The notes under the pieces: model-generated
Told to the model about the DNA's origin: nothing
The model's input: only the letters and a program-made list of their open reading frames with translations
Database searches by the model: none
Assembly: GCA_016463765.1 (NCBI GenBank)
Contig: JAEMQS010000010.1
Location: 26,562 to 90,561 of the forward strand
Reading direction: 5' to 3'
Length of the DNA: 64,000 nucleotides
Origin: Solirubrobacteraceae bacterium
Lineage (GTDB): Bacteria > Actinomycetota > Thermoleophilia > Solirubrobacterales > Solirubrobacteraceae
Position numbers and translations under genes: made by a program
Shown: one piece after another, positions 10,343-20,082 of the stretch
How positions within the stretch are numbered: position 1 is the first letter of the stretch
Layout of the letters: the number at the start of each line of letters is the position of its first letter

Positions 10343-12597
10343 GCGCGGGTCCTCGTCCGCACGGCCGCCGCGACGATGATCATCGCGACCCCGACGACGG
10401 TGATCTCGACGAGCGTGTCGAGCCCGCGGAAGTCGGCGAGGATGACCGTCACGACGTCCTGCCCGTGCGCGTCATCGGCCAGCTCGATGTGCCGCTCGGC
10501 CATGCCGTCCACGGGGATCGGGCGCGACAGCGCCGACCAGACCACGAGCGTCGTCACGATGCCCGACGCCACAGCGATCACGAGGTCGCGGACCATGCGC
10601 GAGCGGCCCTCGACGCGCCGGGCCTCGCGGCGCAGGACCTGCTGCGGCACGAGCGCGTAGACCCCGACGAACAGCAGCGCGAAGATCGTCTCGATGAGGA
10701 CCGCGACGAGCGCGACGTCGGACGCGCCGATGAGGGCGTAGGCCGTCGCAAGCGCGAAGCCGACGCCCGACAGCATGAGTGCCAGCGCGAGGTGCCCGCG
10801 CGGGAAGGTGACGGCGATCGCGGCGATGGCGCAGACGACGAGCGTGACGCCGAGGGCGATGTCCTCCGTCTCGAAGGACCCGACTGCGTACGCGCCGGCG
10901 GTCGGTGTGAGGACGACGCCCAGTGCGACCAGGCCCCCGCCCGGGACGATCACCGCGGCGACACGCGAGCGCAGGTCCCGGATCTCGAAGTCGTGCGCGC
11001 GGTCGGACAGGTCGTTGAGCAGGCGCAGCCCGCCCCAGTACAGCCGCTCTGGCCCCATGGCGTCACCCGCGCGCTCGACCCAGCGCAGGGCGGGCGTGAT
11101 CACGGCATGCCCCGCGAAGAGCAGCAGGCCGGTCGCCCAGGCGCCCAGCGCCATCAGGTTCTCCGTGCGCGTGTCGAGGTGGTAGGCGACCTTCAGGTCG
11201 ACGGGCCCGCCGTTGGTGACGTCGGCGGCCGACCGCGCGAGGTCGGCGAACGGGGCGACCACGACGCCGCCGACGACCACGAGCGCGCCGAGGAACGCGA
11301 CCGGCCAGACGAGCCGCCGCTCGACGTGCTGGACGTCGCCCTTCGGGGCGCCCAGGAAGATGCCGGCCCAGAACCGCGCCATGTAGGCGAACGTCAGGCC
11401 TGCGCCGAGGACCGCCAGGATCGCGAGCCACGTGCCGCGTTCGGCGGCGGCCTTGAAGAACAGCTCGTCCTTGAAGAACCCGATCGTCAGCGGCAGCGCC
11501 GCGATGCCCGCGGCCGCCGCGCCCGCGCCCGCGGCGAGCAGCGGCATGCGCCGCGCCAGCCCGCCGCTCTCGCTGAGCAGCTTCGTGCCCGTTGCCTCCG
11601 TCACCGCGCCCGCAGTCATGAACAGCGCGCTCTTGGCCAGCGCGTGGGCGAGCACGTAGAAGCACGCCGCCGCGGCGCCCGCCGAGCCGCCGACGCCGAG
11701 CATCGCCGTGACGTAGCCGTACTGCGAGACCGTCGAGAACGCGAGCAGGCGCTTGAACTCGTCCGCCGCCAGGCTGAGCACGCCACCGAGCGCCATGGAC
11801 GCCAGCCCGATGACGAGCAGTGCGTCGAGCAACGCGGGTTCCAGCGCCAGCAGCGGGTGGATGCGGCTGATGAGGAAGACGCCCGCCGCCACCATCGCCG
11901 CCGAGTGCAGATAGGCCGAGACGGGAGTGGGCGCCGCCATCGCGCGCGGCAGCCAGAAGTGCAGCGGTACCTGCGCGCTCTTGGCCAGTGCCGACACCGC
12001 GATGAACCCGGCGGCCACGGCGACGGTCGTCCCGGGCTCGGCCAGCCTGAAGAGCTCCGGCAGCTGCGTCGTCCCGTACTCGGCGCGGAGCATGAGGATC
12101 CCGATGAGCATCAGGACGGCGGACACCGTCGTGATGAGCAGCGCCATGAGGGCGAACAGGCGCGCCTCGCGCTTCTGGCGGTCGAACCCGATGAGTAGCC
12201 ACGACGCGATCGCCGTCAGGTCCCAGAAGACGAACAGCAGGATGAGGTCCTCGGACGTGACGAGCCCGACCATCGACACGAGGAAGAGCGTCATCGCGGC
12301 GTGCACGCGCCATTCCTCGGCGCGTGGGCGCTCGTCGTGCGCGAGATGCCGCGGGACGTACGCCGAGGCGTAGGTGAAGACGAGCACGCCGACACCGGCC
12401 GCCAGGTACCAGTACAGGGCGGCGAGCCCGTCGACGCCGAAGGCGAGCCGCAGGTCCCACGCGGGCGCCCACGGCAGGTCGATCCGCCCGCCGCCGCTGG
12501 CCCAGAGGACCGCGACGGCGACGAGGAGGACGGCGGCGGCCCCGATCGCCGCGGCGGCCGAGCCGCTCACCGCGGGCTTGGTCGGACCCCCGCTCAC
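10339..12597 (-). CDS. mnhA: Na+/H+ antiporter subunit A (MnhA/MrpA)
   Basis: 752 aa; VPLHFWLPRAMAAPTPVSAYLHSAAMV motif plus C-terminal MrpB-like hydrophobic domain. Confidence 0.92.
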   Translation of the reverse strand: MSGGPTKPAVSGSAAAAIGAAAVLLVAVAVLWASGGGRIDLPWAPAWDLRLAFGVDGLAALYWYLAAGVGVLVFTYASAYVPRHLAHDERPRAEEWRVHAAMTLFLVSMVGLVTSEDLILLFVFWDLTAIASWLLIGFDRQKREARLFALMALLITTVSAVLMLIGILMLRAEYGTTQLPELFRLAEPGTTVAVAAGFIAVSALAKSAQVPLHFWLPRAMAAPTPVSAYLHSAAMVAAGVFLISRIHPLLALEPALLDALLVIGLASMALGGVLSLAADEFKRLLAFSTVSQYGYVTAMLGVGGSAGAAAACFYVLAHALAKSALFMTAGAVTEATGTKLLSESGGLARRMPLLAAGAGAAAAGIAALPLTIGFFKDELFFKAAAERGTWLAILAVLGAGLTFAYMARFWAGIFLGAPKGDVQHVERRLVWPVAFLGALVVVGGVVVAPFADLARSAADVTNGGPVDLKVAYHLDTRTENLMALGAWATGLLLFAGHAVITPALRWVERAGDAMGPERLYWGGLRLLNDLSDRAHDFEIRDLRSRVAAVIVPGGGLVALGVVLTPTAGAYAVGSFETEDIALGVTLVVCAIAAIAVTFPRGHLALALMLSGVGFALATAYALIGASDVALVAVLIETIFALLFVGVYALVPQQVLRREARRVEGRSRMVRDLVIAVASGIVTTLVVWSALSRPIPVDGMAERHIELADDAHGQDVVTVILADFRGLDTLVEITVVGVAMIIVAAAVRTRTRA

Positions 12598-12770
12598 GTG
12601 GATGTGATCAGGCCTCGGCGATCAGCGGGATGGGGGGTGCGGCGGCACACAGCTCCATCATCACAACCCGTGCGGTCGCGCGCCGTGTCGTGGGTCACCG
12701 CACCCGATGGTGTGCCCGGACGCACCGCGCCGCCGTTCCGCAGCCTGGCGATGACCGGTGGGATGGCGCC

Positions 12771-13166
12771 ATGCTCAGTCTCATCGCCGCCACGACCCTG
12801 GCCGTCGCCTCACCGGCTGCCGCTCCGCCGACGATTGTCGCCACGGAGTACGCGTTCGACGGGGTGGAGACCGAGCAGGCGCGGGGCACCGCGAGCTTCG
12901 GCTTTCGCAATGCCGGCAAGGAGACCCACGAGGCGCTGCTGGTCAAGATCAACCCCGGACACACGCTGAAGGCCGCGCTCGACGCGAACCTCGAGGGCAA
13001 GGCCGCGAAGGTCGTCGCGTTCACGTACGCGGCGCCCGGAAAGCGGGGCAAGACGCTGAAGACGAAGCTCACGGCGGGTCGGTATGCGTTCGTCTGCATG
13101 ATCCCCGACCGCAAGAAGCGCCCGCACCACAGCCTGGGCCAGGTCGCCCGGTTCCGGGTCAAGTAG
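12771..13166 (+). CDS. exported cupredoxin-like protein
   Basis: Signal peptide, then beta-rich domain ending GRYAFVCMIPDRKKRPHHSLGQVARFRV (Cys/Met/His similar to cupredoxin ligands). Confidence 0.65.
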   Translation: MLSLIAATTLAVASPAAAPPTIVATEYAFDGVETEQARGTASFGFRNAGKETHEALLVKINPGHTLKAALDANLEGKAAKVVAFTYAAPGKRGKTLKTKLTAGRYAFVCMIPDRKKRPHHSLGQVARFRVK

Positions 13167-13227
13167 CCCGCTTGCTGGAACCTCGCGCAACTCGAGTGCG
13201 CCGGTGTTGTGGCTATGGTGAACGGCC

Positions 13228-14214
13228 GTGTATCGGGCACTCAAGGATCTGCTTCACACTGCTACTGGGGAGTCTCGCTTCGGCGTCGTGATCTTTCTCG
13301 ATGTCCGAGGGTTCTCGTCCTTTGCAAAGATCGCAGAGTCGTCAGAGACGGCAGTCTTTCTCAAGAGCGCATACACCCGGATGCTTGACGAGTACTTTCC
13401 TGAGGCGAGCTTCTTCAAGCCAACCGGAGATGGCTTGCTGATCGTGCTGGACTACGACGAGAGCAATCTGGCATCGGTCGTTCAGGATGCCGTTCAGACC
13501 AGCCTTCGCCTTGTCGACGACTTCCCGACGATTTGTTCCGACGACCCGATGATCAACTTTCCGGTTCCGGAAGGGCTAGGGATAGGAATCGCGCGTGGTG
13601 CGGCGACCTGCCTAGTGTCCGGCGACAGCGTTCTGGACTACTCCGGGCGTCCTCTCAATCTGGCGGCTCGCCTGATGGACTTGGCACGGCCCGCGGGCGT
13701 CGTGTTCGAGGACAGCCTGGGTTTGGGTTTGCTCGACGCTGAAACGAAGCTCGCCTTCCAGTTGCATCACGTGTACGTCAAGGGGCTCGCAGAGGAAGAA
13801 CCGATCGTTGTCCACGCCTCGGCAAACAAGACTCGGATCCCTGAGTACAACCGCTACCCGATTGCCAAGTTCCGGCGGGTTACCACCGAACCTGAGGAAC
13901 TCAAGTTCTCCCAGGTACGAGAGCGTGCGAGGTACTTTCTGCACCCTCTCGATCAGGAACCAGCTCGTCGCGATGATGTAGTCGTACACACCTCGTTTCC
14001 CGCGGCAACGAAGAGCGGAGCCAAGAGCAAGTCCATGTATCTCCAGCGCGAGTTCCCTGTCGAGTACAAGGAGCATCAGGGGAAGCCATATGCGCGCGTC
14101 GACTACCAAGCGATCATCGAGAAGCTAGAGAGTGGGGGCGTGAAGTCGACATGGTCAGGCACGATTGTCGTCGAGTACTCCATTCGGCCTGAAGCGGAGG
14201 ATCAGGGCGACTGA
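13228..14214 (+). CDS. class III adenylate/guanylate cyclase catalytic-domain protein
   Basis: FLDVRGFSSFA, FFKPTGDGLLIV, LDYSGRPLNLAARL motifs; visibly lower third-position GC than neighbours. Confidence 0.85.
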   Translation: MYRALKDLLHTATGESRFGVVIFLDVRGFSSFAKIAESSETAVFLKSAYTRMLDEYFPEASFFKPTGDGLLIVLDYDESNLASVVQDAVQTSLRLVDDFPTICSDDPMINFPVPEGLGIGIARGAATCLVSGDSVLDYSGRPLNLAARLMDLARPAGVVFEDSLGLGLLDAETKLAFQLHHVYVKGLAEEEPIVVHASANKTRIPEYNRYPIAKFRRVTTEPEELKFSQVRERARYFLHPLDQEPARRDDVVVHTSFPAATKSGAKSKSMYLQREFPVEYKEHQGKPYARVDYQAIIEKLESGGVKSTWSGTIVVEYSIRPEAEDQGD

Positions 14215-16484
14215 CCGTTGGGCGGCCGGACCGCGTGCCGCTCAGTCGCGCCGCCTCTCGTGAGGTAAGCGACTTCGCGGTCCGCGCTGCACGACCAGAT
14301 GTCATCGCGCCACGAGATCCTCGTCCCGTCGGCCAGCCGCACCGCGGCGCGCCCGCAGGCCGGTTCGCCCCAGAGCGTCGCCTCCAAGGGGCGCTCGTCC
14401 TCGGGCGTGTCGCCCAGCCCGGACGCGACGTGCGCGGCCGGGTACGTGACGACGATCGCGCCGTCGCGCACGTAGACGGGGATGCCGTCGAGGCCGACCT
14501 CGGCCTCGACCTCCCGGCCGCCCTGCACCCGCGTGCCCGACCAGGCCTCGATCCAGGTGCCGCGCGGCAGCTGGACCTCGCGGGACGTGGCGCCCTCCTC
14601 GAGCACCGGCGCCACCCACAGCGCCGGGCCGAACCCGAACGCGTCGGCGACGCCCCAGCCACGCTCGTCGGCGGGGTCGAGCAGCGGCAGCGGCCGGGTG
14701 ATCGGCAGGCCGCAGCGCGCGGCCGTCGCGGCCGCGGCGCGGATGTACGGCACGAGCTGCTCGTGCAGCAGCACGTAGCCGCGGTAGACGTCGAGCGTGT
14801 GCGGGTCGTACGTCCAGGGCTCCTGCTGCAGCCGCCCGTGGGCCTGCATGAGCGGGGTGAAGCAGCCGAGCTGCACCCAGCGCAGGAGCGTCTCCTTCGG
14901 GCAGCGGTCGACGAGCGCGTGGCCGAGGTAGCCGCCGACGTCGTGCGACCAGTTGCTGAAGCCGGATGACGCGGCGCTGATCGTGCACGCCACCAGCGCG
15001 CGCAGGGACCACAGGTCGCTGATCTGGTCACCCGCCCACAGCATCCCGACGCGCTGCTGGCCGCTCCAGCCGCTGCGTCCGAACAGCACGCCGTCGCCGG
15101 GGTGGACCTCGTCGAGCGCGCGCTGCATCGACTCGCGGTAGCGCTGCCCGTACTCCCACGCGTGCTCGGCCCCGCGCCGGCCGTCGGCCAGCCGCAGGTC
15201 GTCGGGCAGGTAGTAGCCCTCTCCGTCGTCGGCCTTGATGCCGGTGACGCCCAGGCGCAGCGCGGCCTTGGCCTGCTCGCGCCACCACGTCTCGGCGACC
15301 GGGTTGGTGAAGTCGACCGGCGACCCCGTGCCCATCCACCACCGCGCGACGTACGTGTCGCCGCCCGCGTCATGGAGGAAATGCCCGGCGCGCCGTCCCT
15401 CCTCGTAGTTCGACGCCGGCGCGCGGTGCAGCCGCTGCGAGCCGGGGTCGGGCGGGACCTGACCGTCGAAGCTGTCGAGGTTGACCCACGGCGTGACCCA
15501 CACCACGGTGCGGACCCCGCGGGTGCGCAGCGCGCGCACCATCCCCGGGGCGTCGGGGAACTGGTACGGGTTGAACTCCCACGTGTTGTACTGCGTCTCC
15601 CACGGCGAATCCAGGACGACGGCGTCGAGTGGGATGCCGTGCCAGCGGCAGCCGTGGACGTCCTCCATGACGTCCTCCTGGTGCTCGTAGACGTCGCGGC
15701 TCTTCCAGAACCCGTAGCCCCACTCGGGCAGCAGCGCCGGGAGCCCGCTGCGGTGCAGGTAGCGCCGCAGCCGCGCGGCGGGGGAGGGGTCGCAGAGGAT
15801 CTGCGCGCGCAAAGGCCCGGCCGCGGCGCGGGCGCTGACCGTCGTGCGGTCGCCGAGGTCGAAGCGCGTGCCGTTGCCGTAGCCCTGCAGCCACACCGCA
15901 TACCCGCGCGAGGACTGCAGCCAGGGCGCCGGCGCGTAGTCGCCCTGCGGCACGCCGCCGAGCTCGAGCATCTCAGGCGGGCACGCGGGCCCGGTGTAGC
16001 GGCGGTCGGCGCCGAGCTGGATGTCCCGGCCGGCAAGGTCCACGCGCAGGGCGTGATGGGCGCCGAGCCCGTTGAAGCGCTCCTCCGCGCGGCTGTCCCA
16101 GGAGACGGCCAGGCGCAGCGGCTGGCCGTCGGCCGTCAGTTCGACCGCCAGCGTCGCGTCATCGGTCAGCGCCAGGCGCAGCACGCCGGTCCGCCCGCCG
16201 TTGAAGTGCACCCGCAGGTCGGCGGCGTGCTCGTCGGCCGCGAGGAGGTCGAACGCGATGGCGTGCTCGGGGAATCCGCGCACCTCCTCGGCGATCACGC
16301 CTTCGGTGACCTGCACGAACCGGTCGCGCACCTCGCCGTCGCAGCACCAGACCCCGAGATGGCGGATGAGGCGCCGTCCGGAGCGGCGGAGATGGATGCG
16401 GAACGGGGCGGTCTTGATCTCGAGGCGCAGCTCGCCGCGGGCAAGCGTCAGCACCCCGGTTTCCGGGAGCGAGGAGGTGGCCAC
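14202..16484 (-). CDS. glycoside hydrolase family 31 (alpha-glucosidase/alpha-xylosidase-like)
   Basis: VLDSPWETQYNTWEF, GVTGIKADDGEGYY, FSNWSHDVGGYLG, TPLMQAHGR motifs. Confidence 0.9.
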   Translation of the reverse strand: MATSSLPETGVLTLARGELRLEIKTAPFRIHLRRSGRRLIRHLGVWCCDGEVRDRFVQVTEGVIAEEVRGFPEHAIAFDLLAADEHAADLRVHFNGGRTGVLRLALTDDATLAVELTADGQPLRLAVSWDSRAEERFNGLGAHHALRVDLAGRDIQLGADRRYTGPACPPEMLELGGVPQGDYAPAPWLQSSRGYAVWLQGYGNGTRFDLGDRTTVSARAAAGPLRAQILCDPSPAARLRRYLHRSGLPALLPEWGYGFWKSRDVYEHQEDVMEDVHGCRWHGIPLDAVVLDSPWETQYNTWEFNPYQFPDAPGMVRALRTRGVRTVVWVTPWVNLDSFDGQVPPDPGSQRLHRAPASNYEEGRRAGHFLHDAGGDTYVARWWMGTGSPVDFTNPVAETWWREQAKAALRLGVTGIKADDGEGYYLPDDLRLADGRRGAEHAWEYGQRYRESMQRALDEVHPGDGVLFGRSGWSGQQRVGMLWAGDQISDLWSLRALVACTISAASSGFSNWSHDVGGYLGHALVDRCPKETLLRWVQLGCFTPLMQAHGRLQQEPWTYDPHTLDVYRGYVLLHEQLVPYIRAAAATAARCGLPITRPLPLLDPADERGWGVADAFGFGPALWVAPVLEEGATSREVQLPRGTWIEAWSGTRVQGGREVEAEVGLDGIPVYVRDGAIVVTYPAAHVASGLGDTPEDERPLEATLWGEPACGRAAVRLADGTRISWRDDIWSCSADREVAYLTRGGATERHAVRPPNGQSP

Positions 16485-16511
16485 TCGTACAGGTTCCCCG
16501 CTGGCGAATCC

Positions 16512-16561
16512 TTCACGCAGGCCTTCACAGCATGGTCACACCTTGATTGCTGAACGGTCAC
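16512..16561 (+). promoter_or_regulatory. TCAC direct-repeat array, possible PhoP/PhoB-type response-regulator box
   Basis: TTCAC 16512, TTCAC 16524, GTCAC 16535, GTCAC 16557; TCACAGC-N4-TCACACC at 16525-16542. Confidence 0.45.
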
Positions 16562-16601
16562 AGAAACCGCGCAGGTGCAGGCGAATATTCGTGTCGAAAC
16601 C

Positions 16602-18899
16602 ATGAACGCGAACACGGGAGCACCGATGGCCTCCGCCTCGACCAGTCGGGTCGACCTGCACGTCCACTCCACCGCCTCCGCGGTCTCCAAGCTCGGCGTG
16701 CAGCGCGCCCTCGGTCTCCCCGAGTGCGCCACCCCGCCCGAGGAGGTCTACGAGCTGGCCAAGCGCCGCGGCATGGACTTCGTGACGATCACCGATCACG
16801 ACACCATCGACGGCGCGCTCGAGCTCACGGCGAAGTACGACGACGCGTTCGTCAGCGAGGAGCTCACGGTCTGGTTCAAGGGCGAGCCGCAGGCCGTCCA
16901 CGTCCTCGTGCTGGGCATCACGCCCGACGACCACGAGTGGCTGCAGGCGCACAACACCGACGTCGAGGCCGCGGCCGCCTACCTGCACGAGCGCGAGATC
17001 GCCTGCGCGCTGGCCCACCCCTTCTACGCGGTGGAGGCGCCGCTGACCCCGCGTCACCGCCGTCGGCTCGCGCAGCTCTTCCCGGTCTGGGAGGTGCGCA
17101 ACGGCTCGCGCGCCAAGGAGCTCAACGCGCCTGCCGCGATCTACATCGAGACGCACGGCGGGACGGGCGTCGGTGGGACCGACGACCACGCCGGCGTCGA
17201 CATCGGCCGCACCTTCACCGAGACCCCGGCCGCCGCGACGTGGCAGGAGTTCCTGGGGCACATCCGCGCGGGTGACGCCGTCGCGCGCGGCGACCAGGGC
17301 AGCGCGGCGAAGTGGGCGCACGCGGCGATGGCGCTCGCGGTCCGGTCGCTGGGGCGAGGGGAGAGCACCGAGGCGCCCAACCCCATGGCGGTCCTGAGCA
17401 TGGTCCAGCGGGTCATGAGCGAAGGTGACGCGCGACGCGGGGCGATCGGTGCCGACCTCGGCCCGGAGGACGCGCGGGCGATCCTGCGCGCCTGGCTGGA
17501 CTCCGTCGACCTCGACATGAACGAGCGCGAGCTCATCGCCCACCTCCAGGGCGACGACTTCACGCACGCCGACCTCTTCCGCCGCGCCCGCCGCACGCAC
17601 GAGCGCAAGCTCGCCGCGTCGGTCGACCTGATCATCGAGACGGCGGAGACCGGCGGGGACTACACGGCCGCGGCCGCGTCGGTCTTCGGCGCCTGCATCA
17701 GCGCGATCCCCTACGCGCCGGCCGCGGCCTTCCTCGGCAAGGAGAAGGGCAAGCTGGTCCACCGCGAGGGCGAGCCGCTGCGGGTGGCGCTCGTCGCCGA
17801 CGGCGTCGGCGGCATGCACGGGGTCACGCACACGCTCGACGAGATCCGCGAGCGCGGGGTCCCCGGCTTCGAGGTCGAGGTGGTGGGGACCGACCACAAC
17901 GTCGACCGCCGTCTCAGCGCAGTGGCCGAGGTCGACATCCCGTTCTACGCCGGCCTGAAGATCGGCGTCCCGTCGGTGCCCGGCATCGTCGAGACGCTCG
18001 CCGAGGGCCGCTACGACCTCGTCCACCTCTGCTCGCCCGGCCCGTCGGGCGTGGCGGCCGCGGTCATCGCGAAGATGATGGACCTGCCGGTGCTCGGCAG
18101 CTACCACACCGAACTGGCTGCCTACGCGGGCCAGCGCTCGGGCGACGACCGGCTCGAGCAGGGGATGACCATGGCGCTGGCCGCGTTCTACGGCCAGGCC
18201 GACCACGTCCTCTCGCCGAGCCCGGCCAGCGACCAGGTCCTGCACGGCCTGGGCATCGCCCCGGAGAAGGTCGGCCGCTGGGACCGCGGCGTCGACATCA
18301 CCCGCTTCCGTCCGGAGCTGCGCACCGAGCGCGACGACGACCGGTTCGACGTCCTGTACGCCGGCCGCCTGACGAAGGAGAAGGGCGCCGACCTGCTGGC
18401 CGACGCGTTCCTCGCGGCCCGCGCGCGGGACCCGCGCCTGCACCTCGTCCTCGCCGGCGGGGGGCCGGAGGAGGACCAGCTGCGCGCCCGCCTCGGCGAG
18501 CACGCGACGTTCCTCGGCTGGCAGGAGGGCGACGAGCTGGCGCAGACGTACGCCAACGCCGACCTCTTCCTGTTCGCCAGCCGCACGGACACGTTCGGGC
18601 AGGTGCTGCTCGAGTCGCAGGCCAGCGGGCTGGCGGTCGTGGCGGTCAACGAAGGCGGCCCGACCTCCATCGTCGAGGACGGCGTGAGCGGACGCCTGTG
18701 CCCGCCCGACGCCGACGCGCTCGCCGCGACGGTGAACGAGCTGGCCTCCCAGCCGCTCGTCCGCGAGAGGCTCGCGATCGGCGGCCTGGCCTCGGTGCGG
18801 GAGCGCACCTGGGACGCCGCGCTGCGCCGGCTGGCCGACGGCTACCGCCAGGCGCTGACGGTCCGCGAGCGTGGCGCCGAGGTGCGCCGTGCCGCGTAA
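16602..18899 (+). CDS. PHP-domain phosphoesterase fused to GT4 glycosyltransferase
   Basis: N-term RVDLHVHSTAS...FVTITDHDTIDG (PHP); C-term DVLYAGRLTKEKGADLL...ESQASGLAVVAVNEGGPTSIVEDGVSG (GT4). Confidence 0.88.
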   Translation: MNANTGAPMASASTSRVDLHVHSTASAVSKLGVQRALGLPECATPPEEVYELAKRRGMDFVTITDHDTIDGALELTAKYDDAFVSEELTVWFKGEPQAVHVLVLGITPDDHEWLQAHNTDVEAAAAYLHEREIACALAHPFYAVEAPLTPRHRRRLAQLFPVWEVRNGSRAKELNAPAAIYIETHGGTGVGGTDDHAGVDIGRTFTETPAAATWQEFLGHIRAGDAVARGDQGSAAKWAHAAMALAVRSLGRGESTEAPNPMAVLSMVQRVMSEGDARRGAIGADLGPEDARAILRAWLDSVDLDMNERELIAHLQGDDFTHADLFRRARRTHERKLAASVDLIIETAETGGDYTAAAASVFGACISAIPYAPAAAFLGKEKGKLVHREGEPLRVALVADGVGGMHGVTHTLDEIRERGVPGFEVEVVGTDHNVDRRLSAVAEVDIPFYAGLKIGVPSVPGIVETLAEGRYDLVHLCSPGPSGVAAAVIAKMMDLPVLGSYHTELAAYAGQRSGDDRLEQGMTMALAAFYGQADHVLSPSPASDQVLHGLGIAPEKVGRWDRGVDITRFRPELRTERDDDRFDVLYAGRLTKEKGADLLADAFLAARARDPRLHLVLAGGGPEEDQLRARLGEHATFLGWQEGDELAQTYANADLFLFASRTDTFGQVLLESQASGLAVVAVNEGGPTSIVEDGVSGRLCPPDADALAATVNELASQPLVRERLAIGGLASVRERTWDAALRRLADGYRQALTVRERGAEVRRAA

Positions 18900-20082
18900 C
18901 GGCGGCACCACCGTCCGGCGCGCCGGCGCGCCCGAGGTCGATGCGGCGCTGCGTGCGCGGCGGCGGCTGCGCGGCGCGCGCCGGATCGAGCCCGCGGCCA
19001 CCCGCCCGGCCCGGCTCCGTGTGGTCGACGTCGCGCTCTTCTACGGCGAGCGCAGCGGCGGCATCCGCACGTATCTCGACAACAAGATCGCCTGGGCGCA
19101 CGCGACGCCCGGCATCGAGCACCACCTCATCGTTCCCGGCCCGAAGCGGTCGCACGCCGACGGGCGCCACGAGCTGCCGTCGTTCCGCGTCGCCGCCGCC
19201 AACGGGTACCGCCTGCCGCTCGGCGTCGGCGCGCTGAAGTCGACGCTGCGTGCGCTGCGCCCCGACGTGGTCCTCCTGCATGACCCGTTCTGGGGCCCGC
19301 TCGGGGTGTGCTCGGTCGCGCACGAGCTCGGGGCGCGCGTCGTCGCGGTCCACCACGGCTCGAGCGCGCTGGATGCCGCCGGGATGCCCGGGCCCGACGC
19401 GCCATGGCGCGCGGCGTTCCGCGCCTGGATGCATCACGCCTACCGCGAGGTCGACGCGATCATGTCCGCGGTCGACACGCGTGACGACAGCGGGCGCGAC
19501 GCGTCGATCCCGCTGCGCTTCGGTCTGCATCCCGCGTTCGCTCCGGTCGAGCCCGCACCCGCGCGCGGTGACCACGTGCTCTACGTCGGGCGGATCGCTC
19601 GCGAGAAGGGCGTGTTCGACCTGGTCCGCGCCGCCGCTCGTTCGCCGGAGCCCTGGCCCCTGCGCCTGGTCGGCACCGGCCCGGCGCTGGATCGCGTGAA
19701 GGCGCTGGCCGCGGAGCTGGGCCTCGGCCGGCGGCTCCAGCTCCGCCCGTACATCCGCGATCCCGAGCACCTCGCGCAGACCTACCGCAAGGCGGCCGCG
19801 GTCGTGATGCCCGGCGCGCACGAGACGTTCGGCCTCGTCGGCTTCGAGGCCGCGGCGAGCGGCGCCGCAACGGTGGCCTGCTCGACCGCCCCGAGCGCCC
19901 GGGTCACGGGCTCGCTCGTGCACACCTTTGGCGCGGGTGACGTCGACGGGTTGCTGCACGCGATCCAGGACGCACGTCGCACCCCGCCCGACCTTCCGGC
20001 GGCTCGTGCGCTGGCGCGGGAGATGACCTGGCGCCGCGCGCTCGACGCCGAGCTCGCGGACCTGCGGACCCTCGTGCGATGA
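18889..20082 (+). CDS. GT4 family glycosyltransferase
   Basis: YVGRIAREKGVFDLV, PGAHETFGLVGFEAAASG; start uncertain (GTG 18871 or 18889). Confidence 0.88.
   Translation: MPRNGGTTVRRAGAPEVDAALRARRRLRGARRIEPAATRPARLRVVDVALFYGERSGGIRTYLDNKIAWAHATPGIEHHLIVPGPKRSHADGRHELPSFRVAAANGYRLPLGVGALKSTLRALRPDVVLLHDPFWGPLGVCSVAHELGARVVAVHHGSSALDAAGMPGPDAPWRAAFRAWMHHAYREVDAIMSAVDTRDDSGRDASIPLRFGLHPAFAPVEPAPARGDHVLYVGRIAREKGVFDLVRAAARSPEPWPLRLVGTGPALDRVKALAAELGLGRRLQLRPYIRDPEHLAQTYRKAAAVVMPGAHETFGLVGFEAAASGAATVACSTAPSARVTGSLVHTFGAGDVDGLLHAIQDARRTPPDLPAARALAREMTWRRALDAELADLRTLVR

Noticed and set aside
10465-12198. 577-aa plus-strand ORF
   Set aside because: Antisense to mnhA; no domain, Arg/Asp/His/Gln-rich
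7054-12597. Mrp antiporter operon as novel
   Set aside because: Canonical mnhABCDEFG order with typical 4-nt overlaps; ordinary
13228-14214. Calling a complete Pycsar defence system
   Set aside because: No adjacent TM- or TIR-type effector gene is visible; only the cyclase can be supported
15102-16553. 483-aa plus-strand ORF
   Set aside because: Antisense to GH31, which contains clear catalytic motifs
16536-19001. 821-aa minus-strand ORF
   Set aside because: Antisense shadow of the PHP-GT4 gene; low-complexity Arg/Val/Asp composition typical of high-GC reverse frames
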